The position numbers and the translations under genes were made by a program. The notes beneath the pieces were generated by a model. That model was given only the letters and a program-made list of their open reading frames with translations, was not told the DNA's origin and searched no databases. From NCBI RefSeq assembly GCF_016862915.1, contig NZ_BONW01000004.1, positions 248,001-312,000 on the forward strand: DNA of 64,000 nucleotides. The letters run 5' to 3'. Origin of the DNA: Plantactinospora endophytica (lineage in GTDB: Bacteria; Actinomycetota; Actinomycetes; Mycobacteriales; Micromonosporaceae). Positions 35,482-45,247 of the stretch are shown piece after piece. Every line of letters begins with the position of its first letter. The first letter of the stretch is position 1.

Positions 35482-35582
35482 GGGGCGGTGTGGTCCGGGC
35501 GTCCCCCGACGCCCGGTACCGACCCGATTTGGTCTCCACCACCGGGTCCGGTAAAGTTCGCTTTCGGTGCGACGAGCACCGA

Positions 35583-35654
35583 TGGGGTATGGGGTAATTG
35601 GCAGCCCGACTGATTCTGGTTCAGTTAGTCTAGGTTCGAGTCCTGGTACCCCAG
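35583..35654 (+). tRNA. tRNA-Gln (anticodon CTG)
   Basis: A 72-nt cloverleaf. The acceptor arm TGGGGTA pairs with TACCCCA, the anticodon stem ACTGA/TCAGT encloses TTCTGGT (anticodon CTG), and the T loop is GGTTCGAGTCC. CCA is not encoded. It is followed 84 bp later by tRNA-Glu, a pairing typical of actinobacteria. Confidence 0.95.
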
Positions 35655-35738
35655 CAACCGAAGCCCGAAAGGGCGAAGGTAGCTGGTCTCTGATAGAGTT
35701 CAGCAGCGTTGATCGCAAGGTCAACAAAGGAAAGTCCT

Positions 35739-35811
35739 GGCCCCGTCGTCTAGCGGCCTAGGACGCCGCCCTCTCAAGGCGGTAGCGCCGGTTCGAATCC
35801 GGTCGGGGCTA
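35739..35811 (+). tRNA. tRNA-Glu (anticodon CTC)
   Basis: A 73-nt cloverleaf. The acceptor arm GGCCCCG pairs with CGGGGCT (one G-U pair), the anticodon stem CCGCC/GGCGG encloses CTCTCAA (anticodon CTC), and the T arm is CCGGTTCGAATCCGG. CCA is not encoded. It is followed by a strong terminator. Confidence 0.95.
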
Positions 35812-35817
35812 CGACTG

Positions 35818-35852
35818 ACGGCCCGCGTCACTCCGGTGGCGCGGGCCGTTTC
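35818..35852 (+). terminator. Terminator of the tRNA-Gln/tRNA-Glu unit
   Basis: ACGGCCCGCG (35818-35827) and CGCGGGCCGT (35840-35849) form a perfect 10-bp stem 6 bp after tRNA-Glu, followed by TTCC. Confidence 0.8.
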
Positions 35853-36173
35853 CGTCGGTACGCACGCCACTCGGGAAGGCCCGCTGTCCCGCACGCCTGC
35901 GGCCGTTTCGCCACGCCTGCGGCCGTTCCGCACGGTCCGCGACAGACGCCGTCGACAGTCGCCCCGCCGCCAGGTCCTCGGCCGGAGGGTTTCTCCTCGG
36001 TCGACCGGGCCCGTGGGCCAGTTCCCGATGTCGAGCATGGCACACCGGCCCCGACCTGGTACCCGAAACGAGCCACTTGGCGGCACCGACATCCCGGACG
36101 CAGAGACGGGCGGTACCGGCCGAGGAACGGCGGTACCGCCCGACGGGCGGGAGTGAAGGTCGGAGTGGGTTGT
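35853..36173. repeat. Non-coding gap with a 20-bp tandem duplication
   Basis: CACGCCTGCGGCCGTT is present twice at a 20-bp period (35892 and 35912). The rest of the ~320 bp up to the ndgR stop shows small palindromes (for example GGCGGTACCGCC near 36129) but no gene, RNA fold or promoter I can support. Confidence 0.5.
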
Positions 36174-36872
36174 CTAGAGGCCGCTCAGGCGTTGACCGGC
36201 CCGGACGACGGCCATCGCGTGCCGGTCGCCGGGACGTCGGCCGAGCCGCTCGATCGGCCCGGAGATGCTGATCGCGGCGATCACCCGACCGGTCCGGTCC
36301 CGGATCGGCGACGAGACGCTCGCCACCCCGGCCTCGCGTTCGGCGACGCTCTGCGCCCAGCCCCGGCGGCGTACCTCGGCGAGGGTGCGGCCGGTGAACT
36401 TGCACCGGGGGAGCAGCGGCATGACCGCCTCCGGCGGCTCCCAGGCGAGCAGGATCTGTGCGGCGGAGCCGGCGGTCATCGGCAGCACCGAGCCGACCGG
36501 TACGGTGTCACGCAGCCCGCTGGCCCGTTCGGCGGCGGCGACGCAGATCCGCTCGTCGGCCCGACGCAGATAGAGCTGGGCGCTCTCGCCGGTCGCGTCG
36601 CGCAGTGCCGAGAGCAGCGGCTCGGCCGCGGTCAGCAGTACGTCGGGGGCGGCGTTGGCCAGCTCGCCCAGGCGGGGCCCCGGACGCCACCGTCCCTGGG
36701 TGTCCCGGACCAGCATTCGATGGATCTCCAGGGCCTGGGCCAGGCGGTGCGCCGTGGCCCGGGGCAGCTTGGTGCGATCGACGAGTTCGGCCAGGCTGGC
36801 GCCGTCGACGCAGGCGGCCAGGATGACGACCGCCTTGTCGAGAACGCCGACACCGCTCATACTGTGTCCCAC
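36174..36872 (-). CDS. ndgR: IclR-family regulator NdgR (regulator of leuCD)
   Basis: The 232-residue IclR protein has an N-terminal winged helix (VLDKAVVILAACVDGASLAELVDRTKLPRATAHRLAQALE) and a C-terminal effector domain (DATGESAQLYLRRADERICVAAAERASGLRDTVPVGSVLPMTAGSAAQILLAW). Sequence and position, divergent from leuCD, match NdgR/AreB of Streptomyces, which controls leucine biosynthesis and is linked to amino-acid-dependent metabolism. GTG 36872 is 7 nt after TAGGTT, with TGGACA 17 bp further upstream, indicating a leaderless mRNA. An ATG four codons later is the alternative start. Confidence 0.93.
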   Translation of the reverse strand: MGHSMSGVGVLDKAVVILAACVDGASLAELVDRTKLPRATAHRLAQALEIHRMLVRDTQGRWRPGPRLGELANAAPDVLLTAAEPLLSALRDATGESAQLYLRRADERICVAAAERASGLRDTVPVGSVLPMTAGSAAQILLAWEPPEAVMPLLPRCKFTGRTLAEVRRRGWAQSVAEREAGVASVSSPIRDRTGRVIAAISISGPIERLGRRPGDRHAMAVVRAGQRLSGL

Positions 36873-36909
36873 AAGCCGAAACCTACCTCCCAGAATTTAG
36901 GATGTCCAG
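36873..36909. promoter_or_regulatory. 37-bp divergent ndgR/leuC promoter region
   Basis: For ndgR (minus strand) there is TGGACA (36908-36903), a 17-bp spacer and TAGGTT (36885-36880), then 7 nt to GTG. For leuC (plus strand), TAGGAT (36898-36903) lies 6 nt before the ATG; no clear -35 is seen. Neither gene has room for a Shine-Dalgarno. The two promoters overlap, so NdgR bound here would act on both at once. Confidence 0.7.
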
Positions 36910-38364
36910 ATGGTGGGAGTCACTCCAGAGCCGTCCTCGCCCAGGACCCTGGCCGAGAAGGTCTGGGATGCTCACGTGGTGCGATCCGCTGACGGTGAGC
37001 CGGATCTGCTCTACATCGACCTGCACCTGCTGCACGAGGTGACCAGTCCGCAGGCCTTCGACGGGCTGCGGATGGCGAACCGCAAGGTCCGCCGCCCCGA
37101 CCTCACGCTCGCGACCGAGGACCACAACACCCCGACCGGGTACGACGATCCGTCGTTCCGGTCCCGGCGCGGCGACCTGCTCACCATCGCCGACCCGACC
37201 TCCCGGACCCAGATCGAGACGCTGCGCCGCAACTGTGCCGAGTTCGGGCTCAAGCTGCACCCGCTCGGCGACGACAACCAGGGCATCGTGCACGTGATCG
37301 GGCCGCAGCTCGGGCTGACCCAGCCGGGCCTGACGATCGTGTGCGGCGACTCACACACGGCCACCCACGGCGCGTTCGGCGCCCTGGCGTTCGGCATCGG
37401 GACGAGTGAGGTCGAGCACGTCCTGGCGACCCAGACCCTGCCGCAGATCCGCCCCAGGACGATGGCGGTGACCGTGACCGGTGAGCTGGCCCCCGGGGTC
37501 ACCGCCAAGGACCTGGTGCTGGCGTTGATCGCCCAGGTCGGCACCGGCGGCGGGCGCGGCCACATCGTGGAGTACCGGGGCGAGGCGATCAGCCGGCTCT
37601 CCATGGAGGGCCGGATGACCATCGCCAACATGTCGATCGAGTGGGGCGCCAAGGCCGGGATGATCGCGCCGGACGAGACCACCTTCGCCTACCTCAAGGG
37701 GCGGCCGAACGCCCCGCAGGGCGCCGACTGGGACGCCGCCCTCGAATACTGGCGGACCCTGCCGACCGACGAGGGCGCGACCTTCGACAGCGAGGTGGTG
37801 CTGGACGCGAGCCGGATCAGCCCGTTCGTCACCTGGGGCACCAACCCCGGCCAGGGCACCGCGCTGAACGCCGCCGTACCGGATCCCGAGGACTTCGTCA
37901 GCGACGCCGAGCAGACCGCTGCCCGGCGGGCGCTGGAATACATGGACCTCAAGCCCGGCACCCGGCTCCGGGACGTACCGGTGGACGTGGTCTTCGTCGG
38001 CTCCTGCACCAACGGGCGGCTGGAGGACCTCCGGGCCGCCGCCGACGTACTGCGTGGGCACAAGGTGGCCGACAGCGTGCGGATGCTCGTCGTACCCGGG
38101 TCGGCGGCGGTTCGTGAGGCAGCCGAACACGAGGGGCTGGACAAGGTGTTCACCGAGGCCGGCGCGGAGTGGCGGTTCGCCGGCTGCTCGATGTGCCTCG
38201 GCATGAACCCGGACACCCTCAAGCCGGGCCAGCGCTCGGCCTCGACCTCCAACCGTAACTTCGAGGGCCGGCAGGGCCGGGGCGGGCGTACCCACCTGGT
38301 CTCGCCACCGGTCGCCGCCGCCACCGCCGTGGTCGGCCGGCTGGCCGCGCCGGCCGACCTGTGA
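36910..38364 (+). CDS. leuC: 3-isopropylmalate dehydratase large subunit LeuC
   Basis: LeuC carries the [4Fe-4S] cluster of isopropylmalate isomerase, which converts 2- to 3-isopropylmalate with LeuD. The 484-residue protein shows [62 protein letters not shown] and the cluster cysteines in FVGSCTNGR and [10 protein letters not shown]. The start ATG is only 37 bp from the divergent ndgR start and appears leaderless. leuD follows 15 bp later. Confidence 0.97.
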   Translation: MVGVTPEPSSPRTLAEKVWDAHVVRSADGEPDLLYIDLHLLHEVTSPQAFDGLRMANRKVRRPDLTLATEDHNTPTGYDDPSFRSRRGDLLTIADPTSRTQIETLRRNCAEFGLKLHPLGDDNQGIVHVIGPQLGLTQPGLTIVCGDSHTATHGAFGALAFGIGTSEVEHVLATQTLPQIRPRTMAVTVTGELAPGVTAKDLVLALIAQVGTGGGRGHIVEYRGEAISRLSMEGRMTIANMSIEWGAKAGMIAPDETTFAYLKGRPNAPQGADWDAALEYWRTLPTDEGATFDSEVVLDASRISPFVTWGTNPGQGTALNAAVPDPEDFVSDAEQTAARRALEYMDLKPGTRLRDVPVDVVFVGSCTNGRLEDLRAAADVLRGHKVADSVRMLVVPGSAAVREAAEHEGLDKVFTEAGAEWRFAGCSMCLGMNPDTLKPGQRSASTSNRNFEGRQGRGGRTHLVSPPVAAATAVVGRLAAPADL

Positions 38365-38379
38365 AGGGGCTGACCTGAG

Positions 38380-38967
38380 ATGGACAAGTTCACCGTGCAC
38401 ACCGGTACGGCGGTCCCGCTGCGCCGGTCCAACGTGGATACCGACCAGATCATCCCCGCCGTGTACCTCAAGCGGGTGACCCGGAGTGGGTTCGAGGACG
38501 GGCTCTTCAGCGCCTGGCGGGAGGACCCGGCATTCGTACTCAACGATTCCTCATATTCCGGGGCGTCGATTCTGGTGGCCGGCCCCGAGTTCGGTACGGG
38601 CTCCTCGCGGGAGCACGCCGTCTGGGCGCTGCGCGACTGGGGGTTCCGGGTCGTGATCGCCCCCGGCTTCGGCGACATCTTCCGGGGGAACTCGCTCAAG
38701 GAAGGTCTCCTGCCGGTCGAGCTTGAATTGAAGGCCGTCGAGGCGTTGTGGGAGTTGGCCGAGTCCGAGCCCGGCACGCGGATCACCGTCGACCTGACCG
38801 CCCGGGAGGTCCGGGCCGGGGACGACACCTGGTCCTTCCCACTCGACGACTTCAGCCGCTGGCGGCTCATGGAGGGCTTGGACGACATTGGACTGACCCT
38901 CCGGCACGAGGCGGACATCACCGCGTACGAGGGCGGGCGATCCCCCTTCCGGCCCGTGGTGGCATAG
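38380..38967 (+). CDS. leuD: 3-isopropylmalate dehydratase small subunit LeuD
   Basis: LeuD completes the active site of isopropylmalate isomerase. The 195 residues contain [75 protein letters not shown] and the usual C-terminal domain. It follows leuC in an operon with 15-bp spacing and ends before a strong hairpin. Confidence 0.97.
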   Translation: MDKFTVHTGTAVPLRRSNVDTDQIIPAVYLKRVTRSGFEDGLFSAWREDPAFVLNDSSYSGASILVAGPEFGTGSSREHAVWALRDWGFRVVIAPGFGDIFRGNSLKEGLLPVELELKAVEALWELAESEPGTRITVDLTAREVRAGDDTWSFPLDDFSRWRLMEGLDDIGLTLRHEADITAYEGGRSPFRPVVA

Positions 38968-38993
38968 GCCGAACCGCCGCCCGCACAGTCGTT

Positions 38994-39026
38994 TTCGCCC
39001 CCACCGGTTCGCCCGGTGGGGGCGAA
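38994..39026 (+). terminator. leuCD terminator
   Basis: A perfect 14-bp stem, TTCGCCCCCACCGG (38994-39007) with its complement at 39013-39026, closes a 5-nt loop. It has a T run on the 5' side and AATCCGTT after it. It separates leuCD from hupB. Confidence 0.85.
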
Positions 39027-39141
39027 TCCGTTGCGACACAATGGGTTTTTTCCAGCAGATGTTTGTGTCCCGGTGGCACAGGGCATACCGTGCGCGCAGA
39101 ATGGCTCGCGTTGAGTCCAGTTGCACATTGGGAGGGAAGTC

Positions 39142-39720
39142 GTGAACAAGGCCGAGCTCATCGAGGCTCTCGCCGCTCGTCTGGGGGACCGGAAAGCGGC
39201 GACGTCGGCGCTCGACGCGGTCCTCGCAGAGGTCCAGGCGGCGGTCACCAAGGGCGATCGGGTTGCCATCACCGGGTTCGGGGTGTTCGAAAAGCGCGTG
39301 CGCGGTGCTCGAACAGCCCGCAACCCCCGGACCGGCGAATCGGTGAAGGTGAAGAAGACATCCGTTCCGGCCTTCCGGCCGGGCGCGGGGTTCAAGGAGA
39401 TGGTGGCCAGCGGCAAGGCCCCGAAGAACACGGTGGCGGCGAAGAAGGCCGCCACGGGGACGGCGGCCAAGTCGACCGTCGCCAAGAAGACGACGACGAC
39501 CAAGAAGGCGGCACCCGCGAAGAAGACCGCCACCAAGGCGGCGGCGAAGAAGACGGCTCCGGCGAAGAAGGCCACCGGCGTCAAGAAGGCCGCCACGGCC
39601 AAGAAGACGACGACGGCGGCGAAGAAGACGACGGCAGCCAAGAGCACGACCACCCGCGCCACGGCGACCAAGAAGGCCACCGCCAAGAAGGCTCCGGCCA
39701 AGAAGGCCGCCAAGCGCTGA
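39142..39720 (+). CDS. hupB: HU-family nucleoid protein with histone-like lysine-rich tail
   Basis: A 192-residue protein. Residues 1-90 are a normal HU domain ([67 protein letters not shown]) that bends and compacts DNA. The remaining ~100 residues are Ala/Lys/Thr-rich with repeated KKA and KKT units, like histone H1 and mycobacterial HupB, and are likely acetylated and able to bind DNA or RNA. The start GTG at 39142 has GGGAGGG upstream. The position after leuCD is conserved in actinobacteria. Confidence 0.95.
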   Translation: MNKAELIEALAARLGDRKAATSALDAVLAEVQAAVTKGDRVAITGFGVFEKRVRGARTARNPRTGESVKVKKTSVPAFRPGAGFKEMVASGKAPKNTVAAKKAATGTAAKSTVAKKTTTTKKAAPAKKTATKAAAKKTAPAKKATGVKKAATAKKTTTAAKKTTAAKSTTTRATATKKATAKKAPAKKAAKR

Positions 39721-39733
39721 GCTGGGCACCGCC

Positions 39734-39764
39734 AGGGCGCCTCCGGCTGGTCCGGGGGCGCCCT
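39734..39764. terminator. Terminator between hupB and the Nudix gene
   Basis: AGGGCGCCTCCGG (39734-39746) pairs with CCGGGGGCGCCCT (39752-39764) with a single G-U pair around a 5-nt loop. It is followed by TCACGTTG and lies 14 bp after hupB. The remaining ~250 bp up to the convergent gene show nothing further. Confidence 0.75.
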
Positions 39765-40012
39765 TCACGTTGTCCCGGGCCGGTGACCGGGGTCGCGGAG
39801 CGGCGGTTGCCGCTGCCAGCAGGGCGTTAACGCCGCTCAGCGCCGCCTGGAGCGCCCGGAACCGGCGGGCGGGACTTCCGGGGTACCCGTCGACGGAACG
39901 CGCCGGCAGAGTGGCCGCCACCCGGCGCGAACGACGACAGCAGGTCTGCGAACCGGCCGTGCGGGTCGAGCGTCGGCGGTAACCCGTCCCCGCCCCACGA
40001 CCCCGTGCCGGG

Positions 40013-41026
40013 TCAGGGGGCGATCGCGGCGAGCCGGTCCGCGCCGTCCAGCCGACTGGCGGCGACCAACCGGTCACCGGAGAAGGCGAGCAGCCAGCCG
40101 GTGCCCTTCCTGGTCCGGAAGTCCTCCGGCGACCGGGAAAGCCGACCCGGCCCGGTGGTGACCGGCACGGCGGCGGATTCGGCGGTGACCGTCGGCACGG
40201 CGGCCGAATCCGGCGCCTCGACCGGTTCGGCCACGCCGGCCAGTCGGACCAACGCCCGCGGAATCACCTTGCCCTGGCTGCACACCACCGCCGGCAGGCC
40301 CGCCCGGGCCAGTTCGAGCAGGGCCCCGGCGGCGGCCAACGCGTTCTCCTCGACGTCCTGCCCCGGCTTCGGCTCGTCGTAGCTGGAGTCCACCTCGACC
40401 GGCCGGTCGAGCAGTTCGGCGAGCGGGAGCAGCGTCTGTACGCAGCGCCGAGGCGCCGCCGAGAGCAGGCGTACCGGGCGGAGCAGGGCGAGCAGTCCGG
40501 CAAGTTCCCGGGACTTCGCCACACCGGCGTCGTCCAGCGGACGGGCGGTGTCCGGCCCCGACCAGGTACCCCGGCTGCCGGCCGGGGCGTGCCGGACCAG
40601 TCCCAGCAGCACGCTCACCGGTGGCAGGGCGGCGAAGTCCTCCAGCACCCGTACGTCGTGCGGATAGCTGACCAGCCGGACCGCCTCGGACAGCGGCAGC
40701 CAGCGTACGTCGTCGACCTCGGTCTCCGGCTGAAAGCCGCCACTGCCGGCCGCCCGCATGGACCAGAAGTCGACGGTCTTCGGGGTGCCGTCCCGCATCA
40801 GGTAGTGCACCGGCGGCAGCCGCACCTCCGGTACCCCGTGCACGTCGGCCTCCTCGGCCACCTCGCGTACGGCGGCGGTCAGCGGATGTTCGCCCGGATC
40901 GAGCTTGCCCTTCGGCAGCGACCAGTCGTCGTAGCGTGGGCGGTGCACCAGGCACACCTGCACGGTGTCGCCGGAGCGGCGCCAGACCACGCCACCCGCC
41001 GCGCGGATCGGGGTCAGCCCAGCCAT
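40013..41026 (-). CDS. mutT1: Nudix hydrolase fused to histidine phosphatase domain (MutT1-like)
   Basis: A 337-residue two-domain protein. The N-terminal Nudix domain has box GKLDPGEHPLTAAVREVAEEADV. The C-terminal histidine-phosphatase-like domain begins LLGLVRHAPAGSRGTWSGPDTARPLDDAG. This is the layout of mycobacterial MutT1, which hydrolyses 8-oxo-(d)GTP and diadenosine polyphosphates. The C-terminal domain keeps the RH motif. The ATG at 41026 overlaps the end of the CYTH-CHAD gene by 13 bp, so it is translationally coupled and belongs to the ppk operon. Confidence 0.9.
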   Translation of the reverse strand: MAGLTPIRAAGGVVWRRSGDTVQVCLVHRPRYDDWSLPKGKLDPGEHPLTAAVREVAEEADVHGVPEVRLPPVHYLMRDGTPKTVDFWSMRAAGSGGFQPETEVDDVRWLPLSEAVRLVSYPHDVRVLEDFAALPPVSVLLGLVRHAPAGSRGTWSGPDTARPLDDAGVAKSRELAGLLALLRPVRLLSAAPRRCVQTLLPLAELLDRPVEVDSSYDEPKPGQDVEENALAAAGALLELARAGLPAVVCSQGKVIPRALVRLAGVAEPVEAPDSAAVPTVTAESAAVPVTTGPGRLSRSPEDFRTRKGTGWLLAFSGDRLVAASRLDGADRLAAIAP

Positions 41027-42543
41027 GCCGTCCGACGTCTCCGGCTCGCCCGGCGCCACGCGTCGGGAAAGGCCGCCCGGACGGTGCGGACGGCGGCCCG
41101 TTCCCGTTCCACCAGCCGGCCGGCGGCGACCGCGACGGCATGGTCGGACGGGTCCTGCGCGGCGATCGACAGCCAGGTCTCCGCTGCCACCGCCGCGTCC
41201 TGGTGCTCGCCGAGCAGGTCCTGCACCTTCGCCAGCGCCTTGGCCAGCTTCGCCGCGTCGCCGCCGAGCACCCCGGCGACGGCGTCGACGGCGTACCGGG
41301 CGCGCTTGCCGTTTATCCGGACCGCGTGCCAGCGCTCGTCCGGGGCGTACGGGTCGAGGTCGGCGGCGCCGTCGACCTCGTCGTCCCCGTCGGTCAGCCG
41401 GTGCCACGGCCGGGCCACCAGCCGGGGCAGCACCTCGTCGGCCGGCCCGCCGGCCCGGGCGGTCAGTTGTGGCGTACGGGCGGCGTCGACCAGCGCCTCG
41501 ACCAGGGCGTGGTAGCGCGTCGAACTCAGCGCCTCGTCGACGGCTTCCAACGCCGCGGAATGCCGGGCGGCGAGCACCCGGTCGATCCGGTCCACCGCCG
41601 CCGAATCGAGCGGGCTGAGCGGGTCGGTGGCGGCGGTACGGGCCAGCCTGGCCCGCAGCACCTCGGCGTCCCGGGCCTGCCCCAGCACTCCCGCCAGCCA
41701 CTTCAGTTCGTCGCGCAGCGGCTGTGCCCACGCCCTGCGGACCAGCGGCCCGAACGTCCGCAGGTCGCTGCGGAGCCGCCGGCAGCCGACCCGCATCTGG
41801 TGTACGGCGGTGTCGTCGTCGCCGACCGGTGCCCGCAACCGGACCAGCGGATCGTGCGCGAGCAGTCGGCCGACGCTGCGCCGGACGGCGAAGGTCACCA
41901 CGTCACCGGCGCTGGGCCGCTCGGGCAGCGTGCCCGGTGGCACCAGTTCGGGCGGTGCCCCGGCGGCCGGGCCGAGCGCCCGGACGTGTTTCGGCGTGAA
42001 GTCGCCGGCCCGCGCGCCGGCTCCGGTCAGCGCCGACTCCACCGTGTCGAGCAGGTCCCGTCCGCCGTCCTTGCGTTCCACCTCGATCTCGCGGAACGTC
42101 GAGCGGACCTGCTTGCCGTCCCGCACCTGCACCGCGTCGTCGGCGAGTTCCGCCAGCACCCGGTCGGTGTCGTCGCGCAGCTCGTACGCCCGCCGGACGG
42201 TCCGGACCACCACGGCCGGCCGCAGTTCCACATTCCGCGAGTACGCGGTCACCAGGGCCACCAGTTCGGCCGGCGCGTTCTTCGGGCGGCCGGGCCGGGA
42301 GATCTCGTGCCGGACCCCCGGGCTGTCGGCCGGTAGCTTGACCGTCCAGGGCAGCTCGTCACCCTTGCGGTGCCGCAGCGACACCCCGGCCCGGGCCAGC
42401 CGTAGGTCGGTGGTGTCGAAGTAGGTCGCGGTGAGCGTCACCGGCGGCAACTCGACCACCCGTACGCCGTCCGGCAGCACGCCGGACAACTCGGGCAGGG
42501 TGAAGTCGGGGTCGACGTCGTACTTCCGTTCCTCCTCCAACAT
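41014..42543 (-). CDS. CYTH-CHAD domain protein, polyphosphate-associated
   Basis: A 509-residue protein. The N-terminal CYTH (triphosphate tunnel) domain starts with the ExExK-type motif (LEEERKYDV), followed by ATYFDTTDLRLARAGVSLRHRKG and TFREIEVERKDGG. The C-terminal CHAD domain (about 205-509) carries the basic helices AVHQMRVGCRRLRSDLRTF, HAVRINGKRARYAVDAVAG and LGEHQDA that bind inorganic polyphosphate. The gene lies between ppk and mutT1 in one operon, consistent with polyphosphate hydrolysis or targeting to granules. Confidence 0.93.
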   Translation of the reverse strand: MLEEERKYDVDPDFTLPELSGVLPDGVRVVELPPVTLTATYFDTTDLRLARAGVSLRHRKGDELPWTVKLPADSPGVRHEISRPGRPKNAPAELVALVTAYSRNVELRPAVVVRTVRRAYELRDDTDRVLAELADDAVQVRDGKQVRSTFREIEVERKDGGRDLLDTVESALTGAGARAGDFTPKHVRALGPAAGAPPELVPPGTLPERPSAGDVVTFAVRRSVGRLLAHDPLVRLRAPVGDDDTAVHQMRVGCRRLRSDLRTFGPLVRRAWAQPLRDELKWLAGVLGQARDAEVLRARLARTAATDPLSPLDSAAVDRIDRVLAARHSAALEAVDEALSSTRYHALVEALVDAARTPQLTARAGGPADEVLPRLVARPWHRLTDGDDEVDGAADLDPYAPDERWHAVRINGKRARYAVDAVAGVLGGDAAKLAKALAKVQDLLGEHQDAAVAAETWLSIAAQDPSDHAVAVAAGRLVERERAAVRTVRAAFPDAWRRASRRRRTAWLG

Positions 42544-42611
42544 CCGCCAAGCCTAGTCCGCCATCCCGGACCCAGCGGTCGTGCGCCGATCTGCGGGCCC
42601 GCTCCTCCGGT

Positions 42612-45197
42612 TCACTTGGCGTTCCCGGCGACCCGGCGCAGCAGCGCCTCCTGGAGGTTCACCAGCGGCGCGTCCAGGCTGCCCCGGCGCCGGGTCCAGC
42701 AGCCGTCCCCGGCCAGCTCGAACGCCTCCACCTGCGGGCTCATCGCGGCGGTCAGCAACTCGTCCAGCTCGGTCCGGGCGACCGGGTCGGTGACCTGCAC
42801 CAGGGCCTCCACCCGGCGGTCCAGGTTGCGGTGCATCAGGTCGGCGGAGCCGATCCAGAACTCGACCGCGCCGTCCGACCCGCCACCCTCGGCGGCCGGC
42901 GTGGCGACACCGCTGCCGAACCGGAACACCCGGGAGTGTTCGAGGAACCGGCCGAGGATCGACCGGACCCGGATGTTCTCCGACAGCCCCGGTACGCCGG
43001 GTCGCAGCGTGCACATGCCCCGGATCAGCAGGTCGACGTGCACCCCGGCCCGGGAGGCCCGGTAGAGCGCGTCCACGATCGCTTCGTCGACCAGCGAGTT
43101 GACCTTGAACTGGACCAGTCCCGGCAGGCCCCTGCGGACCTTTTCGATCTCGCCCTCGATCCGCTCGATCAGGCCGCGCCGGATGCCCTGCGGTGCCACC
43201 AGCAGCCGCCGGTACGACGTCTGCCGGCTGTACCCGGTGAGCACGTTGAACAGGTCGGTGAGGTCGGCGCCGATCTCCGGGTCGGCGGTGAGCATCCCGA
43301 AGTCCTCGTAGAGCCGGGCCGTCTTCGGGTGGTAGTTGCCGGTGCCGATGTGGCAGTACCGCCGGATCTGGTTGCCCTCCTGCCGGACCACCAGCGCGGT
43401 CTTGCAGTGCGTCTTGAGCCCGACCAGGCCGTAGACCACGTGGCAGCCGGCCCGCTCCAGCACCCGGGCCCAGCCGATGTTGGCCACCTCGTCGAACCGC
43501 GCCTTGATCTCGACCAGCACCACCACCTGCTTGCCGGCGGCGGCGGCGTCGATCAGCGCGTCGACGATCGGCGAGTCCCCGCTGGTGCGGTAGAGGGTCT
43601 GCTTGATGGCCAGCACGTTCGGGTCGGCGGCGGCCTGCTCGATGAACCGCTGCACGCTGGTGGAGAACGAGTGGTACGGGTGGTGCACCAGGATGTCGCC
43701 GTCCCGCAGGGTGGCGAAGACGCTGCGCGGTACCTCGCCCTCGGCCAGCCGGGGATGGGTGGCCGGGACGAACGGCGGGTCCTTCAGCTCGGGCCGGTTG
43801 GACTCGTTGTAGACCTGCCAGAGCGCGGTCAGGTCGAGCAGCCCGGGCACCCGCAGTACGTCCTGACTGTCCATGTCGAGTTCCCGGACCAGCAGGTCGA
43901 GGACGTGGTCGGAGACGGAGGCGGCCACCTCCAGGCGTACCGGCGGACCGAACCGGCGCCGGGCCAGCTCCCGTTCCAGGGCTTGCAGCAGGTCCTCGTC
44001 CCGGTCCTCGTCGACCTCCACCTCGGCGTTGCGGGTGACCCGGAACAGGTGGCACTCGACCACCTGCATCCCGGAGAAGAGCTGGTCGAGGTGGGCCGCG
44101 ATCAGGTCCTCCACCGGCAGGAACCGGTAGCCGGGCGCCTCCCGTTCGACCCGGACGAACCGGGGTACGTTGTTCGGCACCTTCACCCGGGCGAAGAGTT
44201 CCGAACCGTGGTCGGAGTCCCGGACCACCACCGCCAGGTTCAGCGACCGGCTGGAGATGTACGGAAACGGGTGCGCCGGATCGACGGCGAGCGGGGTGAG
44301 CACCGGGAAGATCTGTTCCCGGAAGTACGTCCGCAGCCGCTGCCGCTCCGGGGCGGCCAGCTCGGTCCAGTGCAGCAGGGCGATGTTCTCGGCGGCCAGC
44401 TTCGGCATCACCTCGTCGACGAAGCACGCCGAGTGCCGGGCGACGAGTTCGGCGGCGCGCTCGGAGACCAGTTCGAGTTGGGTGGTCAGCGGCATCTGGT
44501 CGCCGCCCCGGACCGGCAGTCCGGCCTGCAACCGGCGCTTCAGCCCGGCGACCCGGACCATGTAGAACTCGTCCAGGTTGTTGGCGAAGATGGCGAGGAA
44601 CTTGGCCCGCTCCAGCAGCGGCGTGTCCGGATCCTCGGCCAGGGAGAGCACCCGGGCGTTGAAATCCAGCCAGGACAGCTCCCGGTTGAGGAACCGGTCC
44701 GGCGGCAGCGGCTCGAACGGCTCGGGGTCCGGCTCGGCCTTCGGCTCGGTCGTCTCGGGCCGGGCGCCGAGGCCACTGTCCGGGGTGGGACTGCCGGGGC
44801 CGGTCGCCGGCCCGCCACGCCGGACCCGCGACGGGTTGTCGGCCAGGCCGGTCGCCGGGGTCCGGTCCGGTCCGCCGGCCGCACCCCGCGCCGCGTCGGC
44901 GGCCTGGTCCTGCCCAGCCGCCCGGTCCGGCTCCGCCGTCCCGTCCGGCTCGACGGTGCCGTCCGGCTCGGCGGCCGGCTCGCGGTCGGCGGGCACGGAG
45001 GCCCGGCCGGCCCTGGGGGTACGCGTCGCGCGGCCCGCGCCCGTCGTCGACGAGGGTGTCGCGGTGCGCCGGGATCGTCCTGTCTGCCGGGATTCGTCCG
45101 CGCCGTCCGTTGCCGGATCCGGCGTCGACCGTTCGGTGGCGCGGGACCGCGCCTGTCGCGAGGAAAGGGGGCGGCGGGACGGCGGGGTGCTCACCAC
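42612..45197 (-). CDS. ppk: Polyphosphate kinase PPK1
   Basis: PPK1 polymerises ATP gamma-phosphate into polyphosphate, reversibly. The core begins at residue 167 ([18 protein letters not shown]). It contains [46 protein letters not shown], and the two HxK catalytic motifs in [13 protein letters not shown] (autophosphorylated His) and [15 protein letters not shown]. The first ~166 residues are a disordered Arg/Ser/Pro/Asp-rich extension absent from E. coli PPK, with two PDGT/AEPD-like repeats. The start is ATG 45197; a later one is possible. It is the first gene of the ppk-CHAD-mutT1 operon. Confidence 0.96.
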   Translation of the reverse strand: MVSTPPSRRPLSSRQARSRATERSTPDPATDGADESRQTGRSRRTATPSSTTGAGRATRTPRAGRASVPADREPAAEPDGTVEPDGTAEPDRAAGQDQAADAARGAAGGPDRTPATGLADNPSRVRRGGPATGPGSPTPDSGLGARPETTEPKAEPDPEPFEPLPPDRFLNRELSWLDFNARVLSLAEDPDTPLLERAKFLAIFANNLDEFYMVRVAGLKRRLQAGLPVRGGDQMPLTTQLELVSERAAELVARHSACFVDEVMPKLAAENIALLHWTELAAPERQRLRTYFREQIFPVLTPLAVDPAHPFPYISSRSLNLAVVVRDSDHGSELFARVKVPNNVPRFVRVEREAPGYRFLPVEDLIAAHLDQLFSGMQVVECHLFRVTRNAEVEVDEDRDEDLLQALERELARRRFGPPVRLEVAASVSDHVLDLLVRELDMDSQDVLRVPGLLDLTALWQVYNESNRPELKDPPFVPATHPRLAEGEVPRSVFATLRDGDILVHHPYHSFSTSVQRFIEQAAADPNVLAIKQTLYRTSGDSPIVDALIDAAAAGKQVVVLVEIKARFDEVANIGWARVLERAGCHVVYGLVGLKTHCKTALVVRQEGNQIRRYCHIGTGNYHPKTARLYEDFGMLTADPEIGADLTDLFNVLTGYSRQTSYRRLLVAPQGIRRGLIERIEGEIEKVRRGLPGLVQFKVNSLVDEAIVDALYRASRAGVHVDLLIRGMCTLRPGVPGLSENIRVRSILGRFLEHSRVFRFGSGVATPAAEGGGSDGAVEFWIGSADLMHRNLDRRVEALVQVTDPVARTELDELLTAAMSPQVEAFELAGDGCWTRRRGSLDAPLVNLQEALLRRVAGNAK

Positions 45198-45247
45198 CCC
45201 ATCATTCCCCGGCGGCGGTTAACGGAAAATGAACTTGACCGACCGGG

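Noticed and set aside
35482-35582. Additional tRNA upstream of tRNA-Gln
   Set aside because: No cloverleaf could be folded; the stretch only holds the probable tRNA promoter.
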